NCBI GenBank assembly: GCA_013290085.1
Contig: JABCYS010000060.1
Coordinates: forward strand, 1-5,663
Origin: Candidatus Babelota bacterium
GTDB taxonomy: Bacteria > Dependentiae > Babeliae > Babeliales > JABCYS01
Length of the DNA: 5,663 nucleotides
Direction of reading: 5' to 3'
A program made the position numbers and the translations under genes. Below the pieces are notes generated by a model. It worked only from the letters and a program-made list of their open reading frames with translations, had not been told where the DNA came from and ran no database searches. Below are positions 1 to 5,663 of the stretch, one piece after another (within the stretch, counting starts at the first letter, position 1; each line of letters starts with the position of its first letter).

Positions 1-1
1 A

Positions 2-973
2 AAGCCCGTTGAGGCAAAGGGAAGATTTAAAAATAGCGAACAAGAGCGCCACCATGGGTTCTTTTTCTCTACTTTTAGGATGTGGCTAAAATCTGTTCCT
101 ACCCGTTTTTCGTATCTCAGCCATTCATTTGATGATTGGTTGGTGAGCGAAACCCCCCTAAAAACAGCTCAAAAACCTACCATTACCTGGATAGGTCATT
201 CAACTTTTCTCATCCAAGTCCAGGGCATCAATATCCTTACCGACCCTATCTTTTTTAATATATCTACCTTTTTTAAACGTAATCTACCGCCCGGCATCGC
301 CCTCGGCCACCTACCACCGATAGACGTTGTACTTATTTCGCATAACCATTGGGACCATATGCACGGTCCCAGCCTTATGGCATTGCGAGACAATATAACC
401 ACTCGTGAGGGGCAGATCTTGGTTCCCCATGGCGATCAACATTGGTTCATCAGGCGCAAGTTTAACCGAGTTAACTCATATACCTGGGGCAAGCATGAAC
501 TTATTGCCGGTCCTGCAGGCGATGATGCAGTTAAAATTACGTTCCTTCCGGCCTGGCACTGGTCCCGCCGCGGTATATTTGACCGCAATAAAAGTTTATG
601 GGGGAGCTGGATGATTGAAGCAGGGGGCCATACGATTTATTTCGCTGGGGATACCGCTTATTCAGACCACTTTGCAGAAATTAGCGCCGCCTTTCCTAAG
701 ATTGATATTGCACTACTTCCCATCGGCCCGTGTGAACCAAGGGGGGCTATGAAACATACCCACATTGATGCCAATGAAGCGGGACAGGCATTTTTAGATC
801 TTAAGGCGCAGACATTTATCCCTATGCACTGGGGGACCTTCAATTTTGGGTTTGATCGTTTTTTGACGCCAGTCGAAAAAATAGACCAGTGGTGGCAGGG
901 GCAAAACTTTGAAAATGCTCAGAAAATTGCCATGTTTAAAGTTGGTCAACGCAAAGAGTTTGCATCGGAGTGA
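2..973 (+). CDS. MBL-fold metallohydrolase, NAPE-PLD-like (5' end missing)
   Basis: This is a zinc-dependent hydrolase of the metallo-beta-lactamase fold, in the group that includes mammalian N-acyl-phosphatidylethanolamine phospholipase D (NAPE-PLD) and bacterial proteins often labelled RomA-like. Numbered from the Met at base 80, it shows the entry strand TWIGHSTFLI (36-45), the metal motif HNHWDH (88-93), a further likely ligand in AWHWSRR (H160), AGDTAY (D191) and MHWGTF (H250). These match the seven metal ligands known in NAPE-PLD. LPPIDVVLISHN and LWGSW also follow that family closely. The frame has no stop up to base 2, and the 26 codons before the Met contain KGRFKN, which resembles the GRFxN segment that precedes the catalytic domain in NAPE-PLD. 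No ribosome binding site is suitably spaced before base 80. The true start is therefore outside the window and 323 codons are visible. No signal peptide can be judged. Its substrate is unknown; a phosphodiester of a lipid is possible. Fold call is secure, substrate is not. Confidence 0.93.
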   Translation, partial: KPVEAKGRFKNSEQERHHGFFFSTFRMWLKSVPTRFSYLSHSFDDWLVSETPLKTAQKPTITWIGHSTFLIQVQGINILTDPIFFNISTFFKRNLPPGIALGHLPPIDVVLISHNHWDHMHGPSLMALRDNITTREGQILVPHGDQHWFIRRKFNRVNSYTWGKHELIAGPAGDDAVKITFLPAWHWSRRGIFDRNKSLWGSWMIEAGGHTIYFAGDTAYSDHFAEISAAFPKIDIALLPIGPCEPRGAMKHTHIDANEAGQAFLDLKAQTFIPMHWGTFNFGFDRFLTPVEKIDQWWQGQNFENAQKIAMFKVGQRKEFASE

Positions 974-991
974 AGTGCGCTCGGCCTTTTT
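968..991 (+). terminator. Possible weak terminator after the hydrolase gene
   Basis: GAGTG at 968-972 and CGCTC at 978-982 can form a five-pair stem, including one G-U pair, around a five-base loop. A run of five T follows at 987-991. The stem overlaps the stop codon and is separated from the T run by four bases, so it is a poor intrinsic terminator. I saw no better one before the next gene. Confidence 0.25.
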
Positions 992-1057
992 AGAGTTAAA
1001 GCTCGATGGAATTTTCTTGCCTGAATAAAAGTATAGCTTTTCATACCACCTCTTTTT

Positions 1058-1063
1058 TATAAT
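1058..1063 (+). promoter_or_regulatory. Possible -10 box for the ankyrin-repeat gene
   Basis: A perfect TATAAT lies 37 bases before the ATG at 1101, which would leave a leader of about 30 bases. No convincing -35 hexamer sits 16-18 bases upstream (AGCTTT at 1035-1040 at best), so this may be weak, activator-dependent or chance in AT-rich DNA. A six-base inverted repeat, ATTGAA at 1062-1067 and TTCAAT at 1078-1083, falls across the expected transcription start. Confidence 0.35.
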
Positions 1064-1087
1064 TGAATCGTTAATAGTTCAATGAAG

Positions 1088-1093
1088 AAGGGG
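1088..1093 (+). promoter_or_regulatory. Ribosome binding site of the ankyrin-repeat gene
   Basis: AAGGGG lies seven bases before the ATG at 1101, a normal Shine-Dalgarno distance. It supports that start, and the signal peptide that begins there supports it independently. A second AGGA at 1095-1098 is too close to the ATG to be the main site. Confidence 0.55.
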
Positions 1094-1100
1094 CAGGATA

Positions 1101-2405
1101 ATGAATAAAATAGGTACGATTCTTAGTATTCTTTTTTTCTTAAATGTTGCACATATACAATGCATAGACCCAAGTTCATTTTTGCATGCTTTGGGGTACC
1201 CACATAAAATTATTGAACGGCGGATGAGGGCGTATGCATCCAGAGCGCCATTTAGCATCGAATCCCAATTATTAGTTGATATGATCGTTGAGAACGATGT
1301 ATTTACCGAAGCTTCAAAAAAGGGCCTTATTCCTTGTGAGGCTTTCTTATTCAAAGAAGCCGCTAAGGCCATAAGTTCGTACAATTCAGAAAATTTTCAT
1401 GCACAGAGAGCTCCTTTTTTTGAAGGAAGCCATGACTTTTTTTCTCAACCTTTAGCGGTCGAAGCGTATCTTTTTTGGGTTGGTAAAGATCCTGGTACTG
1501 AGATGAAACGCCGTGCTGCTGCAAGCATGGTATTACACATGGCTATTCATGAAGATGCCCCGGCTAAAACAATTGAACTTATTTTGGCGCGTGGGGCTGA
1601 TATTAATACGGTAGATGCACAGGGAAATAGCGCATTAATTCTTGCGACAGGTAAAGGACGGTTGGATATAGTTGAGCTTCTGTTAGTAAGCGGTGCCGAT
1701 TTTAATAGTGCTAACGAACAAGGGCAAACAGCATTTACCATAGCGCTTACAAATGCTTATTCTGATATTGTGGAAGCATTGTTAGATCGCGGAGCTTATA
1801 TTGGCCGTTTTGAAAAAGTCGAGGATGCGGCCTTAAATTTGATTGTTAAAAAAAGTTTAATTAATGCTCAAAAATATGAGGGCGTTGCTGTTTTCCTCAT
1901 TAATCGTGGTGCAAATGTTAATAACACTAAAGAGAGCATGACGCCTCTCATGATTGCCGCGCGAGACAACAATCCTTATATGGCGCAACTACTTATTAAT
2001 CACGGAGCTGAAATAAATACCTTAGTAGAGGGTACATCGCCACTGCGGTTGGCTTTTCAACAGAATGATCAAGGAGTGTTCGATCTTTTATGCAGCAATG
2101 GTGCTGATATAAATGCTGGTGACATGAACGGAGAAACTATCTTACATGCAGCTATTAAAAACAATGATCTTGAGGCTGTCCAAAAATTGTTCAAAGCCGG
2201 CGCAACCCCTAATACCGTAAATCATTCTGGCTGGACACCGATAGCCGATGCCGTGGTGCGTGGACATGAAGGAATGATGCACTTAATTCTAAAAAATGGT
2301 GGTTGGAAGTCCGCATATCAGGCCGTTAATGGTAAGCTGCCGCAGGAACTTGCGATAGAAAAGGGGCATACGAATATTTTTGGTATGTTGGGTGGTTATT
2401 ACTAG
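1101..2405 (+). CDS. Secreted ankyrin-repeat protein
   Basis: This is a 434-residue exported protein built mainly of ankyrin repeats, which bind other proteins rather than catalyse reactions. Residues 1-21 form a short signal peptide: one Lys, a hydrophobic core from I4 to about V17, then a probable cleavage near C21. The cysteine context (HIQC) is not a good lipobox, so I do not call a lipoprotein. Residues 22-138 are a mostly helical region that I do not recognise. About nine repeats follow, starting near 140, 172, 206, 241, 278, 310, 342, 375 and 408. The clearest are 172-205 (GRLDIVELLLVSGADFN) and 278-309 (TPLMIAARDNN). The fourth carries several extra residues and the last is a short cap. 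The protein ends in GGYY without a membrane anchor. It sits alone between the hydrolase and a convergent beta-helix gene. An export signal on an ankyrin protein suggests a periplasmic, surface or host-directed role. The family call is firm and the role is inferred. Confidence 0.93.
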   Translation: MNKIGTILSILFFLNVAHIQCIDPSSFLHALGYPHKIIERRMRAYASRAPFSIESQLLVDMIVENDVFTEASKKGLIPCEAFLFKEAAKAISSYNSENFHAQRAPFFEGSHDFFSQPLAVEAYLFWVGKDPGTEMKRRAAASMVLHMAIHEDAPAKTIELILARGADINTVDAQGNSALILATGKGRLDIVELLLVSGADFNSANEQGQTAFTIALTNAYSDIVEALLDRGAYIGRFEKVEDAALNLIVKKSLINAQKYEGVAVFLINRGANVNNTKESMTPLMIAARDNNPYMAQLLINHGAEINTLVEGTSPLRLAFQQNDQGVFDLLCSNGADINAGDMNGETILHAAIKNNDLEAVQKLFKAGATPNTVNHSGWTPIADAVVRGHEGMMHLILKNGGWKSAYQAVNGKLPQELAIEKGHTNIFGMLGGYY

Positions 2406-2446
2406 CGGCTCTAAAAAAACGCAAAGCTACCATTATTTAGATCGAA

Positions 2447-2472
2447 CTCATTACCTATGAGGCTATCTTTTT
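2447..2472 (+). terminator. Possible terminator between convergent genes
   Basis: CTCAT at 2447-2451 and ATGAG at 2457-2461 form a perfect five-pair stem with a five-base loop. TCTTTTT follows at 2466-2472, in the right order to end the ankyrin transcript on the plus strand. The stem is short and AT-rich. The minus strand has a run of seven T at 2419-2413 beyond the beta-helix stop codon, but I see only a trivial stem before it. Confidence 0.3.
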
Positions 2473-2474
2473 GA

Positions 2475-3995
2475 TTATGGCAATCCAACAGCAATATTAT
2501 CGATTTGTCGCGTATCAAAAGCGGTGCTTGTTGGTTGTGTACCATTAGCTATTGTAACTCGACCAACTGTTCCTCCTGTTACTGCAAGGCCTGCATAATT
2601 AGTAGGATTGCCCATGGCCAAGTTACCAACCAGAACTGCAGATGAAGGATTGATTGAGAATCCTGTATGAGTATTAGAAAGTGCCTGGCAATTTTCGACA
2701 ATACAATTGGGACTATTAGCATTTATAAAGAACCCTATCCCTAGCGCCGGAGACAAAGCACTGTTCGCTTGAGCTTTGCAGTTAATTAAACTTATATCGC
2801 TGACCGGTAACGCAGCGCCAACCATAAAACCATAGGCATTGAGAAGTGTTGATGTAGTAAAATTTCCAAGGGCTATACAATTTTCTAGCACATTCCCTGA
2901 GCTGCCCGCGTCAAATCTGAAGCCTGCAGCAGTACTTGTGGATGAAAAATTTCCATTTGCTATGCAGTTTCTCATTATCGAGGAAAAGGTCTCTCCAAGC
3001 TCTACTCCTTCAGCTTCAAGGGCAGAAGCTCCGGTGGCACCGTTTCCATTAAAGGTACAATTCTCAACTACAATATTAGATCCACCTAAGGCAGCTCCTG
3101 TGCCACGCATAATGTTCATATTAAAGCTAAAATCAGAATCTTTAATAATTGAAGCATTGAGGTTACTACCCACTGAAACTGAAATGCCAAAAGAGCTGTT
3201 TGCTGCGCCAGTAATCATGCCACCTGAGTTATTGGAGAATTGGCAATGTTGGATAGTTAAGCAATTACAGGCATTTTCTGTCAGAATTCCTGCAACCCCA
3301 TTAAAGTTAAAAAAACTATCCATGAAGGTAATATTATTACAAGTATCCATGAGGCATCCATTGTGAGTATTAACATTGGCGTAACAGTTTTGGAACAACA
3401 TAGTATTACAATTTTGTAAAAATAAACCTTGTTGATTATTGTTATTAAAACTGGAATTAATCATATTTATATTGTCACAGCTTGCAAAATAAGTTCCATA
3501 CTGACCATTACTTGTTTGACAATTTTTTACGTTAACATTTGTTGTACGAACTAAGCCCGGATTTCCAAAAAGATAAAAGCCTATAAAACCGTTTGAAAGT
3601 GGAGAGGTGCCCGAGATGGTGAGATCTTCAAAAAAAAGATTTTGAGAACCATTAACGGCAAAAATGCCTCGACCATTGAACCCTAAAATTTTACCGTTTC
3701 GTATCGTGATATTTTCGTAACCGATACCATTAGATCCGATGTTTATACCGGTATCTGCAGCCCCCGAGGCTCGAATAGATTTGCCCTGAAGGTCGATTGT
3801 TACATCACTGGTGGTGATGGTGATAGCAGCGCCTGCGGTGATGGTTGCTACGGCATCGCCCCCCATGACGTAAAGCCCTGCTTCAGTGATAGTAAATATG
3901 CCGCTTGCAATTTGTTGCGGGGCGATAACATGGAGTGCTGCGGAATGGATATTGAGAGGAAGTAAAAATAATATAAAAAATAATAGCTTCTTCAT
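2475..3995 (-). CDS. Secreted right-handed parallel beta-helix protein
   Basis: This is a 506-residue exported protein with a pectate-lyase-like right-handed beta-helix. I chose the ATG at 3995 because AAGGAG stands eight bases before it and a textbook signal peptide starts there (MKKLLFFILFLLP, cleavage near S18 or A20). The same frame extends upstream to an ATG at 4151, but that would bury the signal peptide behind 52 residues. Residues 24-75 form the helix entry (SGIFTITEAGLYV, then DVTIDLQGKSI). Irregular rungs of about 22-35 residues follow to about 460, rich in Asn and in N-C pairs such as VKNC, LQNC, VENC, MRNC and LINC. Fifteen cysteines lie between 159 and 436. The tail (473-506) ends in FDTRQIDNIAVGLP. 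I see no clear catalytic residues, membrane anchor or autotransporter barrel. Such helices serve as polysaccharide lyases, hydrolases or adhesins, and the function here is unknown. It is divergent from a paralogue starting at 4184. Confidence 0.9.
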   Translation of the reverse strand: MKKLLFFILFLLPLNIHSAALHVIAPQQIASGIFTITEAGLYVMGGDAVATITAGAAITITTSDVTIDLQGKSIRASGAADTGINIGSNGIGYENITIRNGKILGFNGRGIFAVNGSQNLFFEDLTISGTSPLSNGFIGFYLFGNPGLVRTTNVNVKNCQTSNGQYGTYFASCDNINMINSSFNNNNQQGLFLQNCNTMLFQNCYANVNTHNGCLMDTCNNITFMDSFFNFNGVAGILTENACNCLTIQHCQFSNNSGGMITGAANSSFGISVSVGSNLNASIIKDSDFSFNMNIMRGTGAALGGSNIVVENCTFNGNGATGASALEAEGVELGETFSSIMRNCIANGNFSSTSTAAGFRFDAGSSGNVLENCIALGNFTTSTLLNAYGFMVGAALPVSDISLINCKAQANSALSPALGIGFFINANSPNCIVENCQALSNTHTGFSINPSSAVLVGNLAMGNPTNYAGLAVTGGTVGRVTIANGTQPTSTAFDTRQIDNIAVGLP

Positions 3996-4003
3996 TCTGA
4001 CAA

Positions 4004-4009
4004 CTCCTT
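4004..4009 (-). promoter_or_regulatory. Strong ribosome binding site deciding the start at 3995
   Basis: On the minus strand AAGGAG is followed by eight bases and then the ATG at 3995. It is the best Shine-Dalgarno match seen in the window, and it favours this start over the in-frame ATG at 4151. Confidence 0.8.
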
Positions 4010-4026
4010 TTTCAATTTTCGAATGA

Positions 4027-4054
4027 ACTTTAGCAAGCGCCTCCAAAAAATCAA
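4027..4054 (-). promoter_or_regulatory. Possible promoter of the minus-strand beta-helix gene
   Basis: On the minus strand TTGATT (4054-4049) and TAAAGT (4032-4027) lie 16 bases apart, each matching four of six consensus bases. Transcription would start near 4020 and give a leader of about 25 bases carrying the AAGGAG site. If this is used, the upstream part of the longer open frame (4151-3996) would not be transcribed in full. Confidence 0.33.
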
Positions 4055-4130
4055 TACAAAAAATGGTGAAAGAGCGCAGTAAATAAAAAAATAGAATATA
4101 TCGGTTGCTTACTTTTTGCTTCCGGTAGTA

Positions 4131-4148
4131 ACTTATGATAAGTATCAT
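4131..4148. promoter_or_regulatory. Overlapping palindromes in the divergent promoter region
   Basis: Two perfect inverted repeats overlap: ACTTAT-G-ATAAGT at 4131-4143 and ATGATA-AG-TATCAT at 4135-4148. They lie between two divergent paralogous genes, 36 bases before the ATG at 4184. They also contain -10-like hexamers for the plus strand (TATGAT 4134-4139, TATCAT 4143-4148), though without a good -35. This could be an operator shared by both genes, or chance in AT-rich DNA. Confidence 0.35.
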
Positions 4149-4183
4149 CAATCATGGAGAATGAAAAAAAAGATTAGGGTACG

Positions 4184-5663
4184 ATGAGGCATAATTCTTT
4201 CTGGTTGTTTTCAACAAAAACATTATTACTTTTCTGTCTATACGTTTTTGTAGGATTATTTCCTCAGGATGTAGTGTGCGCTACTATTCAAACTAAACTA
4301 TCGCATGATCAAGATATAGCACTATTCATGATCGATGATGTTGCTCTTAAAGAAATAATCATCACTATTTATTCGCAAGCTGAGCATCACAAAATAACAG
4401 CACATCTTCCTCCCCAGTTATTGCTGTGTTACGCATTGTTGCAGGATAACAAACGCGTGACAAAAGAAGATTTAGTGGTAGCGGTGAAGTCAGTTCTTGA
4501 TTGGTCAAAAGAACAATTACGTAGAAGTAGGACAAAGGCTGACGAGGAGCGAGCTCCGCGGCCAGACGGTATGCAACCTGTGCCCCCAAATGATTGTTGT
4601 AATATCGATGAAGTCTTAGCATTACTGGGGATAATAAATGCAAAACTCAATACTTTAACACCAACGGCGTTTGTAGATCTCTCGCCGGTTTTTACTACGC
4701 TTACGGTGATTGAAAACTGCTGTTCAAATTTAACAGCGACCGTGATTAATGATTTTAATGCAACATGGACCATCTTAGCTGCACTGACGACACCGACAGT
4801 TGTGGTCAGTGTAGATCTCTCGCCGGTTTTTACTACGCTTACGGTGATTGAAAATTGCTGCTCAAACTTAACAACGACGGTGATTAATGATTTTAATGCA
4901 ACATGGACAATCTTAGCTGCACTTACTACGCCAACAGTTATTGTTACTATAGACCTTTCTCCTGTTTTTACTGTGCTCAAAACAATTCAAGATGCGGATA
5001 ATGTTGAAATCCATTGTCCCACTATTTTGGCACCATCCGATATCCTGCCCAATGGCTACACCATAACCAATCCAGGATATTATACCCTATGTGGGTCAGT
5101 AGGATTTTCAGGAACTTCGACATGCGTAATTAGTATTAAATCCAATAATGTTACGCTTGATCTTAACCAACATACTCTCTACCAAACAAATTTTGGTTTA
5201 AATGTGACAGGAATATGCGTAAGCGCTGCACTCAGCAACATCGTGATTAAGAGTGGAAAAATTTCTGGAATGACGGGGAGCGGTATTACGGTAGCCAATG
5301 GAACAGAAGACTTTGTTGTGAGCGATATGACGGTGCGTGGTTGTGGCGGTGCAGGGATTGCATACAGTGGTACAACGGGGAGTAAAAACTTAGATATTAC
5401 GATTGATAATTCTCGCTTTACCAACAACGGTGGCAATGGCGGCATTTTTACCTTCACTGAAAAAGTAAAAATTACTAACTCTAAATTCAATGATAATTTC
5501 CTGGTTGGAGCTTCATTTACCAGTAGCAATGGTAATGAGATCAGCAACTCAACCTTCAATAAAAATGGCGGGGCAGGCATTGCCGCAGGACTATCACTTA
5601 ATGCCACTGGATCCACGCTTGTTCGTAATTGCATTATGAGCGGCAATTTTTCAACCACTGGTA
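4184..5663 (+). CDS. Secreted beta-helix protein with double-cysteine repeat stalk (3' end missing)
   Basis: The frame is open from the ATG at 4184 to the right edge, with 493 complete codons visible. An in-frame TAG at 4175 makes this the first usable ATG. Residues 1-33 are a signal peptide with hydrophobic core LLLFCLYVFVGLF and a likely cleavage VCA/T after A33. Residues 34-122 are a charged, probably helical region that I do not recognise, followed by a proline-rich linker (124-135). Residues 138-265 hold a tandem repeat of 46 residues: two full copies (164-209, 210-255), a decayed leading unit and a truncated trailing one, with CC pairs at 138-139, 179-180 and 225-226. From about 285 a right-handed beta-helix begins (NGYTITNPGYYTL, then NNVTLDLNQHTL), with rungs continuing to the edge (LVRNCIMSGNFSTTG). 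The entry and rungs match the minus-strand neighbour, so the two are paralogues. The ribosome site is weak (AGGG four bases before the ATG). The function is unknown; an exported adhesin- or enzyme-like helix on a stalk is a reasonable guess. Confidence 0.88.
   Translation, partial: MRHNSFWLFSTKTLLLFCLYVFVGLFPQDVVCATIQTKLSHDQDIALFMIDDVALKEIIITIYSQAEHHKITAHLPPQLLLCYALLQDNKRVTKEDLVVAVKSVLDWSKEQLRRSRTKADEERAPRPDGMQPVPPNDCCNIDEVLALLGIINAKLNTLTPTAFVDLSPVFTTLTVIENCCSNLTATVINDFNATWTILAALTTPTVVVSVDLSPVFTTLTVIENCCSNLTTTVINDFNATWTILAALTTPTVIVTIDLSPVFTVLKTIQDADNVEIHCPTILAPSDILPNGYTITNPGYYTLCGSVGFSGTSTCVISIKSNNVTLDLNQHTLYQTNFGLNVTGICVSAALSNIVIKSGKISGMTGSGITVANGTEDFVVSDMTVRGCGGAGIAYSGTTGSKNLDITIDNSRFTNNGGNGGIFTFTEKVKITNSKFNDNFLVGASFTSSNGNEISNSTFNKNGGAGIAAGLSLNATGSTLVRNCIMSGNFSTTG
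4595..4672 (+). repeat. Decayed leading unit of the stalk repeat
   Basis: This encodes residues 138-163 of the plus-strand beta-helix protein. It begins with the CC pair, contains NAKLNTL and ends TPTAF directly before the first VDLSP. It parallels the second half of the full repeat (CCSN, then NATWTIL and TPTVVVS) but is five residues shorter and diverged. It looks like an older copy of the same unit. Confidence 0.5.
4673..4810 (+). repeat. Stalk repeat, copy 1 (138 bp, 46 residues)
   Basis: This encodes V164 to S209, opening with VDLSPVFTTLTVIENCC and closing with LTTPTVVVS. It is in frame with, and directly abuts, copy 2. The first 44 bases are identical in the two copies. The hydrophobic spacing suggests a helix, possibly an oligomerising stalk. 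Confidence 0.93.
4811..4948 (+). repeat. Stalk repeat, copy 2 (138 bp, 46 residues)
   Basis: This encodes V210 to T255. I count 14 base differences from copy 1 over 138 positions, giving only three residue changes (A185/T231, V207/I253, S209/T255). The differences begin after the first 44 bases, and most are at third codon positions. Confidence 0.93.
4949..4978 (+). repeat. Stalk repeat, truncated copy 3
   Basis: This encodes I256 to L265 (IDLSPVFTVL), matching the first ten residues of the full unit at eight positions. Codon choice differs widely from copies 1 and 2, so it is older than their duplication. The protein leaves the repeat pattern after this and enters the linker to the beta-helix. 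Confidence 0.75.

Noticed and set aside
48..57. GCCACCATGG, a perfect match to the eukaryotic Kozak consensus
   Set aside because: It falls across the codons for R-H-H-G of the hydrolase frame. The ATG itself opens only an eleven-codon frame ending at a TAA near base 90, so it is coincidence rather than a vector or eukaryotic start.
196..843. Short open frames overlapping the hydrolase on both strands
   Set aside because: They are out of frame with a protein that has a complete family motif set, and none has its own ribosome site or recognisable product.
1027..1041. AAAAG-TATAG-CTTTT small hairpin upstream of the ankyrin gene
   Set aside because: The five-pair stem is almost all A-T and too unstable to be called a terminator or regulator from sequence alone.
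2839..3366. Plus-strand open frame of 175 codons opposite the minus-strand beta-helix gene
   Set aside because: It lies entirely antisense to a well-supported gene, lacks a ribosome site and encodes proline-rich, low-complexity sequence, as expected from the complement of Asn/Gly/Thr-rich repeats.
4673..4948. Possible CRISPR or mobile-element repeat
   Set aside because: The units abut with no spacers, stay in frame and are translated. There are no terminal inverted repeats, target duplications or transposase.
4429..4980. Minus-strand open frame of 183 codons with an internal repeat
   Set aside because: Its repeat is simply the complement of the stalk repeat in the plus-strand gene. The plus frame has the signal peptide, conserved cysteines and mostly silent differences between copies.
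5179..5658. Minus-strand open frame near the right edge
   Set aside because: It is antisense to the beta-helix region of the plus-strand gene. Its Pro/Leu/Val-rich product resembles no known protein.

Overview
The window looks like chromosomal DNA from a Gram-negative, probably host- or protist-associated bacterium. It holds four protein genes, and three of the four products start with a Sec-type signal peptide. Two of these are exported right-handed parallel beta-helix proteins and one is an exported ankyrin-repeat protein. This mix, together with the sequence style (G-x-[FY]-T-I-T then a V-T-[IL]-D-L strand at the start of each helix, and double-cysteine repeats), reminds me most of Candidatus Dependentiae (TM6/Babeliae). 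That assignment is inference from protein style, not from a marker gene; an amoeba-associated chlamydia-like organism is an alternative. No rRNA, tRNA, CRISPR, transposase or phage gene was found.

Layout, left to right. (1) Bases 2-973, plus strand: the 3' part of a metallo-beta-lactamase-fold hydrolase closely resembling NAPE-hydrolysing phospholipase D. Its reading frame is open to the left edge, so its start lies outside the window. (2) Bases 974-1100: a short spacer with a possible weak terminator and a TATAAT box. (3) Bases 1101-2405, plus: a secreted protein with about nine ankyrin repeats. (4) Bases 2406-2474: a convergent spacer with a weak hairpin followed by a T run. (5) Bases 2475-3995, minus: a 506-residue secreted beta-helix protein. 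Its real start is at 3995, behind a strong ribosome binding site, not at the longer open frame beginning at 4151. (6) Bases 3996-4183: a divergent promoter region with two overlapping perfect small palindromes. (7) Bases 4184 to the right edge, plus: a second secreted beta-helix protein, incomplete at its 3' end. It carries an extra N-terminal helical region and a tandem 46-residue repeat with paired cysteines before the beta-helix.

The two beta-helix genes are diverged head-to-head paralogues. They share the same helix entry segment and the same N-C-I-x-x-G-N-F rung motif, but only the plus-strand one has the repeat stalk. They and the ankyrin protein plausibly act outside the cytoplasm in contact with a host or another cell; this is inference. 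The hydrolase appears unrelated in function to its neighbours. The most noteworthy feature is the repeat stalk at 4595-4978, where two copies differ at 14 of 138 bases but at only 3 of 46 residues.
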